From: DATKYV01 sp035528275
Lineage (GTDB): Bacteria; Acidobacteriota; Terriglobia; UBA7540
Assembly: GCA_035528275.1 (NCBI GenBank)
Contig: DATKYV010000203.1
Coordinates: forward strand, 1 to 28,714
Reading direction: 5' to 3'
Length of the DNA: 28,714 nucleotides
Shown here one piece after another: positions 1 through 6,959 of the stretch. A program made the position numbers and the translations under genes. The notes under the pieces were generated by a model. The model saw only the letters and a list, made by a program, of their open reading frames with translations, did no database searches and was not told where the DNA came from. Numbering within the stretch: the stretch's first letter is position 1; each line of letters begins with the position of its first letter.

Positions 1-34
1 ATTCAATCAGAGAATATCCTTTCTGGCGATTCAC
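1..34 (-). CDS. Prepilin-like protein, N-terminal fragment (runs off left edge)
   Basis: Only the first eleven codons are in the window. They read MNRQKGYSLIE from a GTG start at 34-32, preceded by a perfect AGGAGG (41-46) six bases upstream. A short basic leader ending in Gly, then Y-S-L-I-E with Glu at mature position 5, is the type IV prepilin signature cut by PilD. The gene lies downstream of pilA on the same strand and past the pilA terminator, so it would be a second pilin or minor pilin/pseudopilin. The rest of the protein is not visible. The match of ribosome site, leader and Glu5 makes chance unlikely, but eleven codons cannot tell a major pilin from a minor one. Confidence 0.72.
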   Translation of the reverse strand, partial: MNRQKGYSLIE

Positions 35-293
35 CCAACTCCTCCTGTCTGTCGGCCGCGGGCCACTCCGATCGCTCTTCGCGTCCCGCGATAGTGGCGC
101 GCTAAGGCACATTGGGTGGCTCACTTTTGGCCCCACTGCGGCCGGGCCGCCCTACGCTCCGAGCGCTGCCGATTTGATACCAGATTGAGCCTCGCCTGGC
201 AATCACAACTCCTGGATGCCGGTCCGGAATTCCTCGCCTGGCCAGGAGACTTCAAGCCGCATGCCGGCTCGACCGCAAGTTATCAAGCGAAGC
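35..293. other. Intergenic region between the pilA terminator and the left-edge prepilin
   Basis: About 260 bases without a supportable gene. It holds the AGGAGG of the left-edge prepilin (41-46). A weak sigma54-like element lies on the minus strand at 167-182, with GG and GC correctly spaced but a poor -12 box. A plus-strand reading frame through here continues into the pilA terminator and resembles no family I know. Confidence 0.5.
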
Positions 294-326
294 AAAAGAA
301 AAAGGGGGAGCCACAAGGCTCCCCCT
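294..326 (-). terminator. Rho-independent terminator of pilA
   Basis: Perfect 9-bp stem GGGGGAGCC/GGCTCCCCC (304-312 with 317-325) and a 4-base loop. On the minus strand it is followed directly by TTTTTCTTTT (303-294). It lies 35 bases past the pilA stop codon. Confidence 0.93.
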
Positions 327-360
327 ATGGGTTCTCTGAATGTTGCCATTTCAGCCCAAA

Positions 361-840
361 CTAGCCCGCGAGGGGCGAGTCGGTGGCCGTAGCAGCAACG
401 GCGGAGTTCTGACGAATCACGCCTGAGTGATCCGTAAAGTAGAAGTTGGTCCCAGTGGTCCCGGCCGTCACGGGATTGGCGTTGATCTCGTAAGTGTCGA
501 TTCTGCCCCCCACCGTCGGCCCTTGCGTGTAGATGAACGAGTAACCACTCTTCACGCCACCCGCCAGAACGCTGTCAATCAAGCCCGCAGCCGACGCCGT
601 GGGCACGGCTGTGGTGCCCGGTCCCAGTGAAGTGAGATCCGTGCTGTAGCCGGCGTTGTAGGTCGAGGCGTACGTGATCTCGGCCGTATTCATCGTCCGC
701 AGTGATCCCACTGCCGACGCCTGGTTGGCCGCAATCCGCGAACGCAGAAGGTTCGGGATGGCAATCGCCGCGATGATCAGAATAATCGCCACGACAATCA
801 GCAGCTCAATCAGCGAAAAACCGCGCGAATCCTTTCTCAT
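361..840 (-). CDS. pilA: Type IV major pilin (prepilin)
   Basis: Structural subunit of the type IV pilus, 159 residues. The leader MRKDSRG is cut before Phe by the prepilin peptidase. The mature protein starts FSLIE, with the conserved Glu5, followed by a hydrophobic helix to about residue 30 that anchors the subunit and packs the fibre core. The globular part is short, Ser/Thr/Gly/Ala-rich and has no cysteines, so the C-terminal disulfide loop of proteobacterial pilins is absent. I chose the ATG at 840 because AAGGAGG lies six bases upstream; an in-frame ATG at 864 lacks such a site and would lengthen the leader. The gene sits alone between a sigma54-type promoter and a strong terminator, which fits a highly expressed, separately regulated pilin next to pilS/pilR. 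Confidence 0.95.
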   Translation of the reverse strand: MRKDSRGFSLIELLIVVAIILIIAAIAIPNLLRSRIAANQASAVGSLRTMNTAEITYASTYNAGYSTDLTSLGPGTTAVPTASAAGLIDSVLAGGVKSGYSFIYTQGPTVGGRIDTYEINANPVTAGTTGTNFYFTDHSGVIRQNSAVAATATDSPLAG

Positions 841-896
841 GCCTGCCTCCTTTGGAGATTCCATTCAAGGTGTTCGAGAATGGCTACCTCCTTTTA

Positions 897-912
897 AGCA
901 AGTCTCTATCCA
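897..912 (-). promoter_or_regulatory. Sigma54 (RpoN) -24/-12 promoter of pilA
   Basis: The minus strand reads TGGATAGAGACTTGCT. Against the consensus TGGCACGNNNNTTGCW it keeps TGG at -24, the G before the spacer and a full TTGCT at -12, with exact spacing. Transcription would start near 886, leaving a leader of about 45 bases with the AAGGAGG site. Pilin genes under PilR control are sigma54-dependent, and a PilR-type activator is encoded immediately upstream. Confidence 0.75.
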
Positions 913-1011
913 CCTTGCCGAGTTCCCCACTTTTCGGTTGTAGATTCCAACCTACTTTGTTTCAGTAACTTGCCTCGGCTATCTGTGTAGGCGGTTTTCA
1001 ACCAGCACCCG

Positions 1012-1053
1012 CTGTCACAGGTTGTGACCGTTTGTGTCGTCCCGCGGCGACAC
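1012..1053. promoter_or_regulatory. Candidate PilR upstream activating sites for pilA
   Basis: About 100-140 bases upstream of the sigma54 element are two inverted repeats: GTCACA/TGTGAC (1014-1019 and 1023-1028) and GTGTCG/CGACAC (1034-1039 and 1048-1053). They contain (C/G)TGTC half-sites on the plus strand at 1012-1016 and 1034-1038 and on the minus strand at 1049-1053. As I recall, C/G-TGTC is the Pseudomonas PilR half-site. Distance and symmetry suit an enhancer-binding protein. The assignment to PilR is inference. Confidence 0.5.
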
Positions 1054-1135
1054 GATTTGTCATTGCAGCAATGTCAGGAAATGTCTCTTTGCAGGGAATA
1101 ACCCCTTGGCACCCAATCCCAATGACTGTCTATCA

Positions 1136-1155
1136 GAAAACACAAGATAATCTTG
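1136..1155 (-). terminator. Weak terminator-like hairpin after pilR
   Basis: Short CAAGA/TCTTG stem (1143-1147 and 1151-1155), followed on the minus strand by TGTTTTC, nine bases past the pilR stop. The stem is only 5 bp, so activity is uncertain. The remaining bases between pilA and pilR hold the regulatory sites listed separately. Confidence 0.3.
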
Positions 1156-1163
1156 AACCAAGC

Positions 1164-2534
1164 CTAGAGGCCGTATTTCTTGGCATAATGGCGGAATGAC
1201 CGATAAGACATGTGAAGTAATTCCGCCGCACGTGTTCGTACGCCGCCGGCGCTACGCAGCGCCTCGAGCAGGTACTGCTTTTCAATCTGTCCGATGTGGG
1301 ATTGCAGGTCGATTCCCTCCTTGGGAATCTGCGCGACTTTTTCTCCCGTCACCGTGACGCCCGCAACGGTTTCGGGCAGGTTTTCCAGCCGGACCACTCC
1401 GTCTTGTTCGGCACTGACAGCCACGGCGCGCTCCATGGCGTTTTCGAGCTCGCGAACGTTTCCGCGCCACGCATAGAGCTTGAGCGCCGAGAGCGCATCG
1501 GGGCTGAAGTCGCGCAGCGGTTTGGCCATCTGCAAGGAAAACTTGTGCAGGAAATGGCGCGCCAACGGCTCGATGTCCTCCTTCCGCTCGCGCAGAGGAG
1601 GCACGTGAATGGGAATGACGCTGACCCGATAATAGAAATCCTCGCGGAATTGGCCGGCCGCAACCATGGCCTTCAGATCGCGGTTGGTGGAGGCGATGAG
1701 CCGGACGTCCACCGGAACATCGACGGTCCCGCCCAGAGGTTTGACTTTCCTCTCCTGCAGAACGCGCAACAGTTTTACCTGCATCGTGGGACTCGTCTCG
1801 CCGATCTCATCCAGAAAAAGCGTTCCCTCGTTTGCCGCCTCGAAGATCCCTTTCTTATTGGTGTCGGCTCCCGTAAACGCGCCTTTGAAGTATCCGAACA
1901 ATTCGCTCTCCAGGAGCGTCTCAGGGAAGGCGCCGCAGTTGATGGAGATGAAGGCTCGCTCGCGCCGCGGCGAAGCTTCGTGAATGGCTCGCGCCACCAA
2001 CTCCTTCCCGGTCCCGCTTTCTCCGGTGACCAGAACCGTGCTCGTGGTTGTGGCAACCGTCCGGACCATTTCCAGGATGGACTGAATCTTGCGGCTCTGA
2101 CCGACAATATTATTCTGTGCGAAGACGCGGAGAAGTTCGCGACGGAGGCGGATGTTCTCCTCGCGCAACGCCAGCTGTTCGAGCACTCGTGCGACCACCA
2201 GCCTCAATTCGTCGACCAGCTTGTCCGTCTTGATCACGTAGCGGTCCGCTCCCAGATTGAGCGCCTGGACGGCGGTGGTAACGGTGGGCACCGCCGTGAT
2301 AAGAATGAAAGCAGCAGGATTGCCGGATTCCCGCGCTTTTTCGAGCAGCTCGATGCCCGTGACGTCCGGCATGCGAATATCACAAATGATCAGGTCGTGG
2401 GCATGCGATTCGATCTTCTTGACGGCCGATTGTCCGCTGGAGGCGGTCTCAACCATGTGCCCGTCCCTGCGGAAGGCGATCTCCAGCATCTGGCAGAGCG
2501 ATTTTTCATCGTCGACTATCAGCAAACGGGCCAT
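1164..2534 (-). CDS. pilR: Sigma54-dependent response regulator, PilR type
   Basis: Cytoplasmic two-component activator, 456 residues, NtrC class. Receiver domain at 1-120 with the DD pair at 8-9, phospho-acceptor Asp52 and Lys102 (followed by Thr where Pro is usual). The AAA+ domain has Walker A GESGTGKE (171-178), the sigma54-contacting loop GAFTGA (218-223) and Walker B LFLDEI (239-244). A Fis-type helix-turn-helix closes the protein (about 410-456). It follows the PilS-type kinase by 71 bases, and the pilin gene with a sigma54 promoter comes next, so it most likely activates pilA on phosphorylation by PilS. Architecture alone would fit any NtrC-family regulator; the name rests on context. 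Confidence 0.92.
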   Translation of the reverse strand: MARLLIVDDEKSLCQMLEIAFRRDGHMVETASSGQSAVKKIESHAHDLIICDIRMPDVTGIELLEKARESGNPAAFILITAVPTVTTAVQALNLGADRYVIKTDKLVDELRLVVARVLEQLALREENIRLRRELLRVFAQNNIVGQSRKIQSILEMVRTVATTTSTVLVTGESGTGKELVARAIHEASPRRERAFISINCGAFPETLLESELFGYFKGAFTGADTNKKGIFEAANEGTLFLDEIGETSPTMQVKLLRVLQERKVKPLGGTVDVPVDVRLIASTNRDLKAMVAAGQFREDFYYRVSVIPIHVPPLRERKEDIEPLARHFLHKFSLQMAKPLRDFSPDALSALKLYAWRGNVRELENAMERAVAVSAEQDGVVRLENLPETVAGVTVTGEKVAQIPKEGIDLQSHIGQIEKQYLLEALRSAGGVRTRAAELLHMSYRSFRHYAKKYGL

Positions 2535-2605
2535 GGACTCTCCCGAGCAGGAATCCTATCTCACTTCGGCGGGGTGGGGTTCGGAAAAATCGCCCGTGGT
2601 CTATT

Positions 2606-4288
2606 TCAGGACGATTGCGGCCGATTCCTGGGCAGGTCGATCAGGAATTTGGCTCCCTTGCCGGGCGCCGAGTCGACGCGAAGGCTTCCGGAATGCCCTT
2701 GAACGATCTGGTAAACGATGGCCATGCCCAGCCCCGTTCCATTGGCGAAGCCCGCCTGAAACGGCTCGAAGAGTTTTTCCAGCTGGGTCTGATCGAAACC
2801 GATGCCGGTGTCGGATAGCACCACGCGCACATTCTGGGGATGCTTGTCCTCAATCTCCGCGGTGAGCGTGCCGCCTTGCGGCATCGCCTTCAGCGAGTTG
2901 TCGCAGATGTTCCAGAAGACCTGCCGGATCTTGTCCGCATCGGCGCAAGCCGAGACAGAGCGGCGCGGAAGCTTGCGCTCAATTCGATATCCGGAACCGA
3001 AGAGCGGGTGGTGCTCGATGAGCAGCAGCGTCTCCTCGAGAATGTTTGCCAGATCCACTTCGCGAAACTCGAATCGCTGATCGCGCGAGTAGATCAGAAT
3101 ATCGGAGACGAGCTTGTTCAACCGCTCCGACTCCCGGCTTACAATGTCAATGAGCTTCGCCTGGTCCTCATCGAGCTGGGCCAGCCTTTGGAGTAACTTA
3201 ACCGATCCCGCGATGGATGCCAGCGGATTCCGAATCTCATGAGCGATTCCGGCCGAGAGATGCCCGAGCGCCGCCATGCGGTCCTTGGCACGGTACTCAG
3301 CCTCCCGGCGCCTCTGCTCGGTGAGGTCCTGGATGTTGAACACGTACCCGACGGCCCCCACCTCGGGCAATATGAGCGGTGAAGCCGCTACTCCCAGGAT
3401 GCGGTCCTCGCCGCGCGGATGCCGGTAAGTGATCTCCTGGCGCACGTGAGACGTGGAATCGTCTTGGCCGATCTGCCCCACTCTCGGACCGCCGGGAAGA
3501 ACCTCCTCAATGGACAATTCCTTGAGGTCCCAGAGACGTCGCCCGAGGATGGCGGCGCCCGCAGGATTCAATTCCTGGATCCTGCCTTCCAGATCGGCGG
3601 TAATCAAACCGTCGCGCATGCTGCGGATGATGTTTTCGTTGATGGCCTGAAGGCTTGCCACCTCACCACGCTTGTCTCGCAGCTCGGCGCGTGTCTCTCG
3701 CAAGCTCTCTGCCAGGTAGCTGCTCAGGTAGGCCACGGCAAGGAATCCAAAAAGGCTGGCGACGATTTTCACCTGGAGGGTTCCCAGATCCACAGACTGT
3801 TCGGAGGACGTCGCAAGAATCCGCAAGAAACGGTGCCGCCTGGCAATCTCGGGTAGAAGGTTCGGCAAATAGGCCAGCTCCAGCAGGGCGCCCATGAAGA
3901 CGAAACTCGCACCGGCCACAACCAGAGCTTTTCCCCTCGAGAGAAGAACGCTGGCCAGAATGATGGCCACGGGGTAGAGCGAAAGGTAGTTGCTTTCCAG
4001 GTCGCCGGTGACGTGCACAACCGCCGTGACGATGGCAAGGTCTGACAGAATCTGTAAATAGGCCTGCTGCTTGAAGTCGCGACTGATTTCGCTGTAGATC
4101 AAATAGAACAGGCCGAGCGTGTACCAAAGGATGATGACCACGCCCAGGTACTTAATGGCATTCGGGCGGCTGGGGTCCGGGACCACCTGCTGGATCGCAA
4201 ACTCGATGGCAAAAACAAACGTAATGATGACGAAGCGGATCTTGGTGACCCAGGGGAGCCAGACTTGAAGTTCGACCGTCGATTTCAT
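2606..4288 (-). CDS. pilS: Membrane sensor histidine kinase, PilS type
   Basis: Inner-membrane histidine kinase, 560 residues, that would phosphorylate the adjacent PilR-type regulator. Six hydrophobic segments lie in residues 15-197 (about 15-34, 45-66, 80-97, 104-117, 121-140, 176-197), the PilS layout. A PAS domain spans about 220-325. The HisKA domain carries His350 in GIAHEIRNPL. The HATPase domain follows, with the N-box Asn in FWNICDNSLKA and glycine motifs DTGIGF and GTGLGMAIV. In Pseudomonas, PilS senses pilin in the membrane; that this protein does so is inference. A perfect TATAAT lies about 17 bases before the start codon, so the transcript leader is short and no Shine-Dalgarno is evident. 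Confidence 0.92.
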   Translation of the reverse strand: MKSTVELQVWLPWVTKIRFVIITFVFAIEFAIQQVVPDPSRPNAIKYLGVVIILWYTLGLFYLIYSEISRDFKQQAYLQILSDLAIVTAVVHVTGDLESNYLSLYPVAIILASVLLSRGKALVVAGASFVFMGALLELAYLPNLLPEIARRHRFLRILATSSEQSVDLGTLQVKIVASLFGFLAVAYLSSYLAESLRETRAELRDKRGEVASLQAINENIIRSMRDGLITADLEGRIQELNPAGAAILGRRLWDLKELSIEEVLPGGPRVGQIGQDDSTSHVRQEITYRHPRGEDRILGVAASPLILPEVGAVGYVFNIQDLTEQRRREAEYRAKDRMAALGHLSAGIAHEIRNPLASIAGSVKLLQRLAQLDEDQAKLIDIVSRESERLNKLVSDILIYSRDQRFEFREVDLANILEETLLLIEHHPLFGSGYRIERKLPRRSVSACADADKIRQVFWNICDNSLKAMPQGGTLTAEIEDKHPQNVRVVLSDTGIGFDQTQLEKLFEPFQAGFANGTGLGMAIVYQIVQGHSGSLRVDSAPGKGAKFLIDLPRNRPQSS

Positions 4289-4305
4289 CGAAACACTTGA
4301 CCCGC

Positions 4306-4334
4306 ATTATAGAAAGGGTGCCGCGCGAACACAA
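4306..4334 (-). promoter_or_regulatory. Sigma70-type promoter of pilS-pilR
   Basis: On the minus strand, a perfect -10 TATAAT (4311-4306) lies 17 bases after a weak -35 TTGTGT (4334-4329). Predicted start is near 4299, about 11 bases before the pilS ATG. Together with the terminator after pilC it separates pilSR from pilBTC. Confidence 0.65.
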
Positions 4335-4409
4335 GGGCGGGACTGGAGCAACCCGCAATGAAGGATATGAGAGCTCTCAAAGAGGCTCGTTTCGGTCCGT
4401 GATGGCCTC

Positions 4410-4452
4410 AAAAGGGGGCAACCCCCCCGGGGCCGCGGACCGACGGCCCCGG
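4410..4452 (-). terminator. Composite terminator after pilC
   Basis: Twenty-eight bases past the pilC stop, the minus strand has a perfect 9-bp GC stem CCGGGGCCG/CGGCCCCGG (4444-4452 with 4427-4435, 8-base loop). A second hairpin GGGGG-TTG-CCCCC ending in TTTT (4426-4410) follows. The second has intrinsic-terminator form; the first may strengthen pausing. Confidence 0.7.
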
Positions 4453-4480
4453 AGAGCGATTAGGTAAGTTCGTTGAGAAA

Positions 4481-5692
4481 CTAGCCGGCGAGTTTGCCGA
4501 TCAAAGAGAACAGCGGCAGGTACATGGAAATGACCACGCCGCCGACCACCACGCCGAGCACGAGAATGATGGCCGGCTCCATGGCCGTCAGCAGGTCGCC
4601 GACCGCCGCGTCCACTTCGTCCTCGTAGAAGTCGGCGATCTTCTGGAGCATGGCGTCGAGTGCGCCGGTTTGCTCGCCCACGCCGATCATCTGCACGACC
4701 ATGTTAGGGAACACCCCTGTCTCGCGCAACGGATCGACGATCGTGCGGCCTTCCTCGATGGCCTTGCGGACGCCCAGAATGGCCTTCTCGATGACCGCGT
4801 TGCCGGAGGTGCGCGCGGTGATGTCCATGGCCTCCAGCATGGGGACGCCGCTGGTGATCAGGGTGCCCAAGGTGCGGGTGAAACGTGCGACGCCGATCTT
4901 CCTCATCAACGTTCCCAGAAGCGGGAGCTTCAAGACGATCGTGTCAATCATCATCCGGCCGTTGGGAGTTCCGTAATAGGCCTTCAACCCCCAAAGCGCA
5001 AAAGCACCACCAATAATCATGGGCAGCGCAAAGTATCCCACGGCCGTACTGGCGTTGATGACGATTTTTGTCGGGAGAGGCAATTCGACGCCCAAGCCCT
5101 GGAACAACGTGGCGAAAATCGGGACCACCTTCCAGAGCAAGAGAAAAATGACGCCGCCCGCGATCACCAGCACCGAAACGGGGTAAATCAATGCCGATTG
5201 CACGGCGCGCTTGAGCTTGACGGCCTTCTCAATGTAAGTGGACAAGCGCTGGAGAATGGTGTCGAGAATACCTCCGGTTTCGCCCGCCTCCACCATGTTC
5301 GTGTAAAGGTCATCAAAGACCTTGGGATACTGCCGCAGCGCGTTGGCGAGCGTCGAGCCGCTTTCCACCGAGGACCGGACTCCGGCGAGAATCTTGGCGA
5401 AAGCCTTGTTCTCCTGCTGACTCGAGAGAATTTCCAGACACTGCACGAGGGGCAAGCCGGCATCGATCATCACCGAGAACTGGCGGGTGAAAATGGCCAA
5501 TTCCTTGGCGCTGACCTTGCCCACCACTTTGGGCTTGGGGATGGCGATCTCCCGCCCCTTTTCCACAATACGGCTGGGGGTAATCTGTTCCCGTCGCAGG
5601 ACAGCGTCCAAGGCTTCCCGGCTCGGGGCTGCCCGAGTGCCCGTGACCTGCTCACCCGTGCGGGATGTTCCACGAAACTCATATTGAGGCAT
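4481..5692 (-). CDS. pilC: Type IV pilus inner-membrane platform protein
   Basis: Polytopic platform protein, 403 residues, GspF/PilC family and usual length. It would couple the PilB and PilT motors to pilin insertion and removal. Two cytoplasmic four-helix T2SF domains (about 65-190 and 265-390) are each followed by membrane segments, about 170-193, 219-239 and 372-395. Repeated family motifs are visible in both halves: FTRQFSVMIDAGLPL at 68-82 and FTRTLGTLITSGVPML in the second. The ATG at 5692 has GAGG about nine bases upstream. It lies 80 bases after pilT and is the last gene before the composite terminator. Confidence 0.95.
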   Translation of the reverse strand: MPQYEFRGTSRTGEQVTGTRAAPSREALDAVLRREQITPSRIVEKGREIAIPKPKVVGKVSAKELAIFTRQFSVMIDAGLPLVQCLEILSSQQENKAFAKILAGVRSSVESGSTLANALRQYPKVFDDLYTNMVEAGETGGILDTILQRLSTYIEKAVKLKRAVQSALIYPVSVLVIAGGVIFLLLWKVVPIFATLFQGLGVELPLPTKIVINASTAVGYFALPMIIGGAFALWGLKAYYGTPNGRMMIDTIVLKLPLLGTLMRKIGVARFTRTLGTLITSGVPMLEAMDITARTSGNAVIEKAILGVRKAIEEGRTIVDPLRETGVFPNMVVQMIGVGEQTGALDAMLQKIADFYEDEVDAAVGDLLTAMEPAIILVLGVVVGGVVISMYLPLFSLIGKLAG

Positions 5693-5772
5693 GGCTTGGT
5701 TTCCTCACTAGTCCTCCGCGCCCTAAGAAACATTCGAGGGCGGCGAAGCCAAGGGTTGGCGGCGGCTCGCGT

Positions 5773-6894
5773 CTACCGCCGGTTGTAGGATCCGGCGGCG
5801 GGGCGCGCGCCGGCCCCCGCACCGGCCCGGCTGATCATGTCCTGGAGCTCCTCCGCATTGCTGGAGCGCAACAGAGCCATCTCCAGGGTGATTTGCCTTT
5901 GCTGCAACAGCGCCAGAAGCGACTGATTAAAAGTCTGCATCCCGTACTTGTCCTGTCCGGTCTGCATGGCCGAGTAAATCTGGTGGATCTTGTCCTCCCG
6001 AATCAGGTTGCGGATGGCGGCGTTGGGGACCAGGATTTCCATCACCATCGCCCGGCCTCTTCCGTCCGGCTTGGGAAGCAGGGCCTGGCACATGATCCCC
6101 TCCAGCACCAGCGAGAGCTGGGCGCGAATCTGCGACTGCTGGTGAGCGGGGAAAACATCGATGATACGGTTGATCGTGGAGGAGGCCGAGTTGGTGTGCA
6201 GCGTGCCAAACGTCAAGTGACCGGTTTCGGCGATCCGCAGAGCCGACTCGATGGTTTCCAGGTCACGCATCTCGCCGATCAGCACCACGTCCGGGTCCTC
6301 GCGGAGCGCGGCGCGCAGGGAATTCGCAAACGAGTGGGTGTCAGAGTGGACCTCCCGCTGGTTCACCAGGCACTTCTTGTGCGGGTGGATGAACTCGATG
6401 GGGTCCTCGATGGTGATCAAATGCTCGTGGCGCGTCTCGTTGATCAGGTTGAGCATCGTGGCCAGGGTCGTGGACTTGCCGCTCCCGGTCGGTCCGGTGA
6501 CCAGGATCAGCCCGCGGGGCTTTTCGCAAAGTTTGCGCACCACCTGCGCCAGACCCAGTTGCTCAAACGATTTGATCTCGAAGGGGATGACGCGGAAGAC
6601 CCCCGCCACCGCCCCGCGCTGGTTGAAAAGGTTTCCGCGGAAACGCGCGATGTTCTTGATGCCGAAGGAGAAGTCGAGCTCCAGACTCTCCTCAAAGCGG
6701 TGCTTCTGAGCATCGGTGAGGATGCTATAGGCCAGCTGCTTGGTGTCCGCCGGGCCCAGCACCGGCAGGTCCTCACACGGTTTCAGCTCGCCGTGCAGGC
6801 GAACGCGCGGCGGCGAGTTGGTTGTGATGTGGAGGTCCGAACCACCGGAGTCCACCATTCTTTTCAGAAGCTCACTAAGCGTCGGTATCGGCAT
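5773..6894 (-). CDS. pilT: Type IV pilus retraction ATPase
   Basis: Hexameric ATPase that powers pilus retraction and twitching motility, 373 residues from the chosen start. An N-terminal PAS-like domain begins with the family motif SDLHI (19-23). Walker A GPTGSGKS is at 134-141, the Asp box in TIEDPIEF, Walker B VVLIGEM at 203-209, and the His box in TGHLTFGTLHT. The AIRNLIRE motif at 293-300 is characteristic of PilT and needed for retraction. A frame-compatible ATG at 6957 would add 21 Arg-rich residues with no family match. I prefer 6894, where the protein starts MPIPTLSELL and GGGGAG lies eight bases upstream. Small Gly/Ala tail at the C-terminus. Confidence 0.95.
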   Translation of the reverse strand: MPIPTLSELLKRMVDSGGSDLHITTNSPPRVRLHGELKPCEDLPVLGPADTKQLAYSILTDAQKHRFEESLELDFSFGIKNIARFRGNLFNQRGAVAGVFRVIPFEIKSFEQLGLAQVVRKLCEKPRGLILVTGPTGSGKSTTLATMLNLINETRHEHLITIEDPIEFIHPHKKCLVNQREVHSDTHSFANSLRAALREDPDVVLIGEMRDLETIESALRIAETGHLTFGTLHTNSASSTINRIIDVFPAHQQSQIRAQLSLVLEGIMCQALLPKPDGRGRAMVMEILVPNAAIRNLIREDKIHQIYSAMQTGQDKYGMQTFNQSLLALLQQRQITLEMALLRSSNAEELQDMISRAGAGAGARPAAGSYNRR

Positions 6895-6959
6895 CTCCTT
6901 AACTCCCCTTCTCCCTCCGCGCGCCTCGGTCCGGCAGCGCACGTGCTGAGCGACCAAAT

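Noticed and set aside
116..364. Plus-strand reading frame of 82 codons
   Set aside because: It reads straight through the pilA terminator, has no ribosome site and resembles no family.
1106..1112. TTGGCAC resembling a plus-strand sigma54 -24 box
   Set aside because: No GC-containing -12 box at the required distance, and no plus-strand gene follows.
6895..6957. Upstream ATG extending PilT by 21 residues
   Set aside because: The added residues are Arg-rich and unlike PilT; the start at 6894 matches the family and has a better ribosome site.
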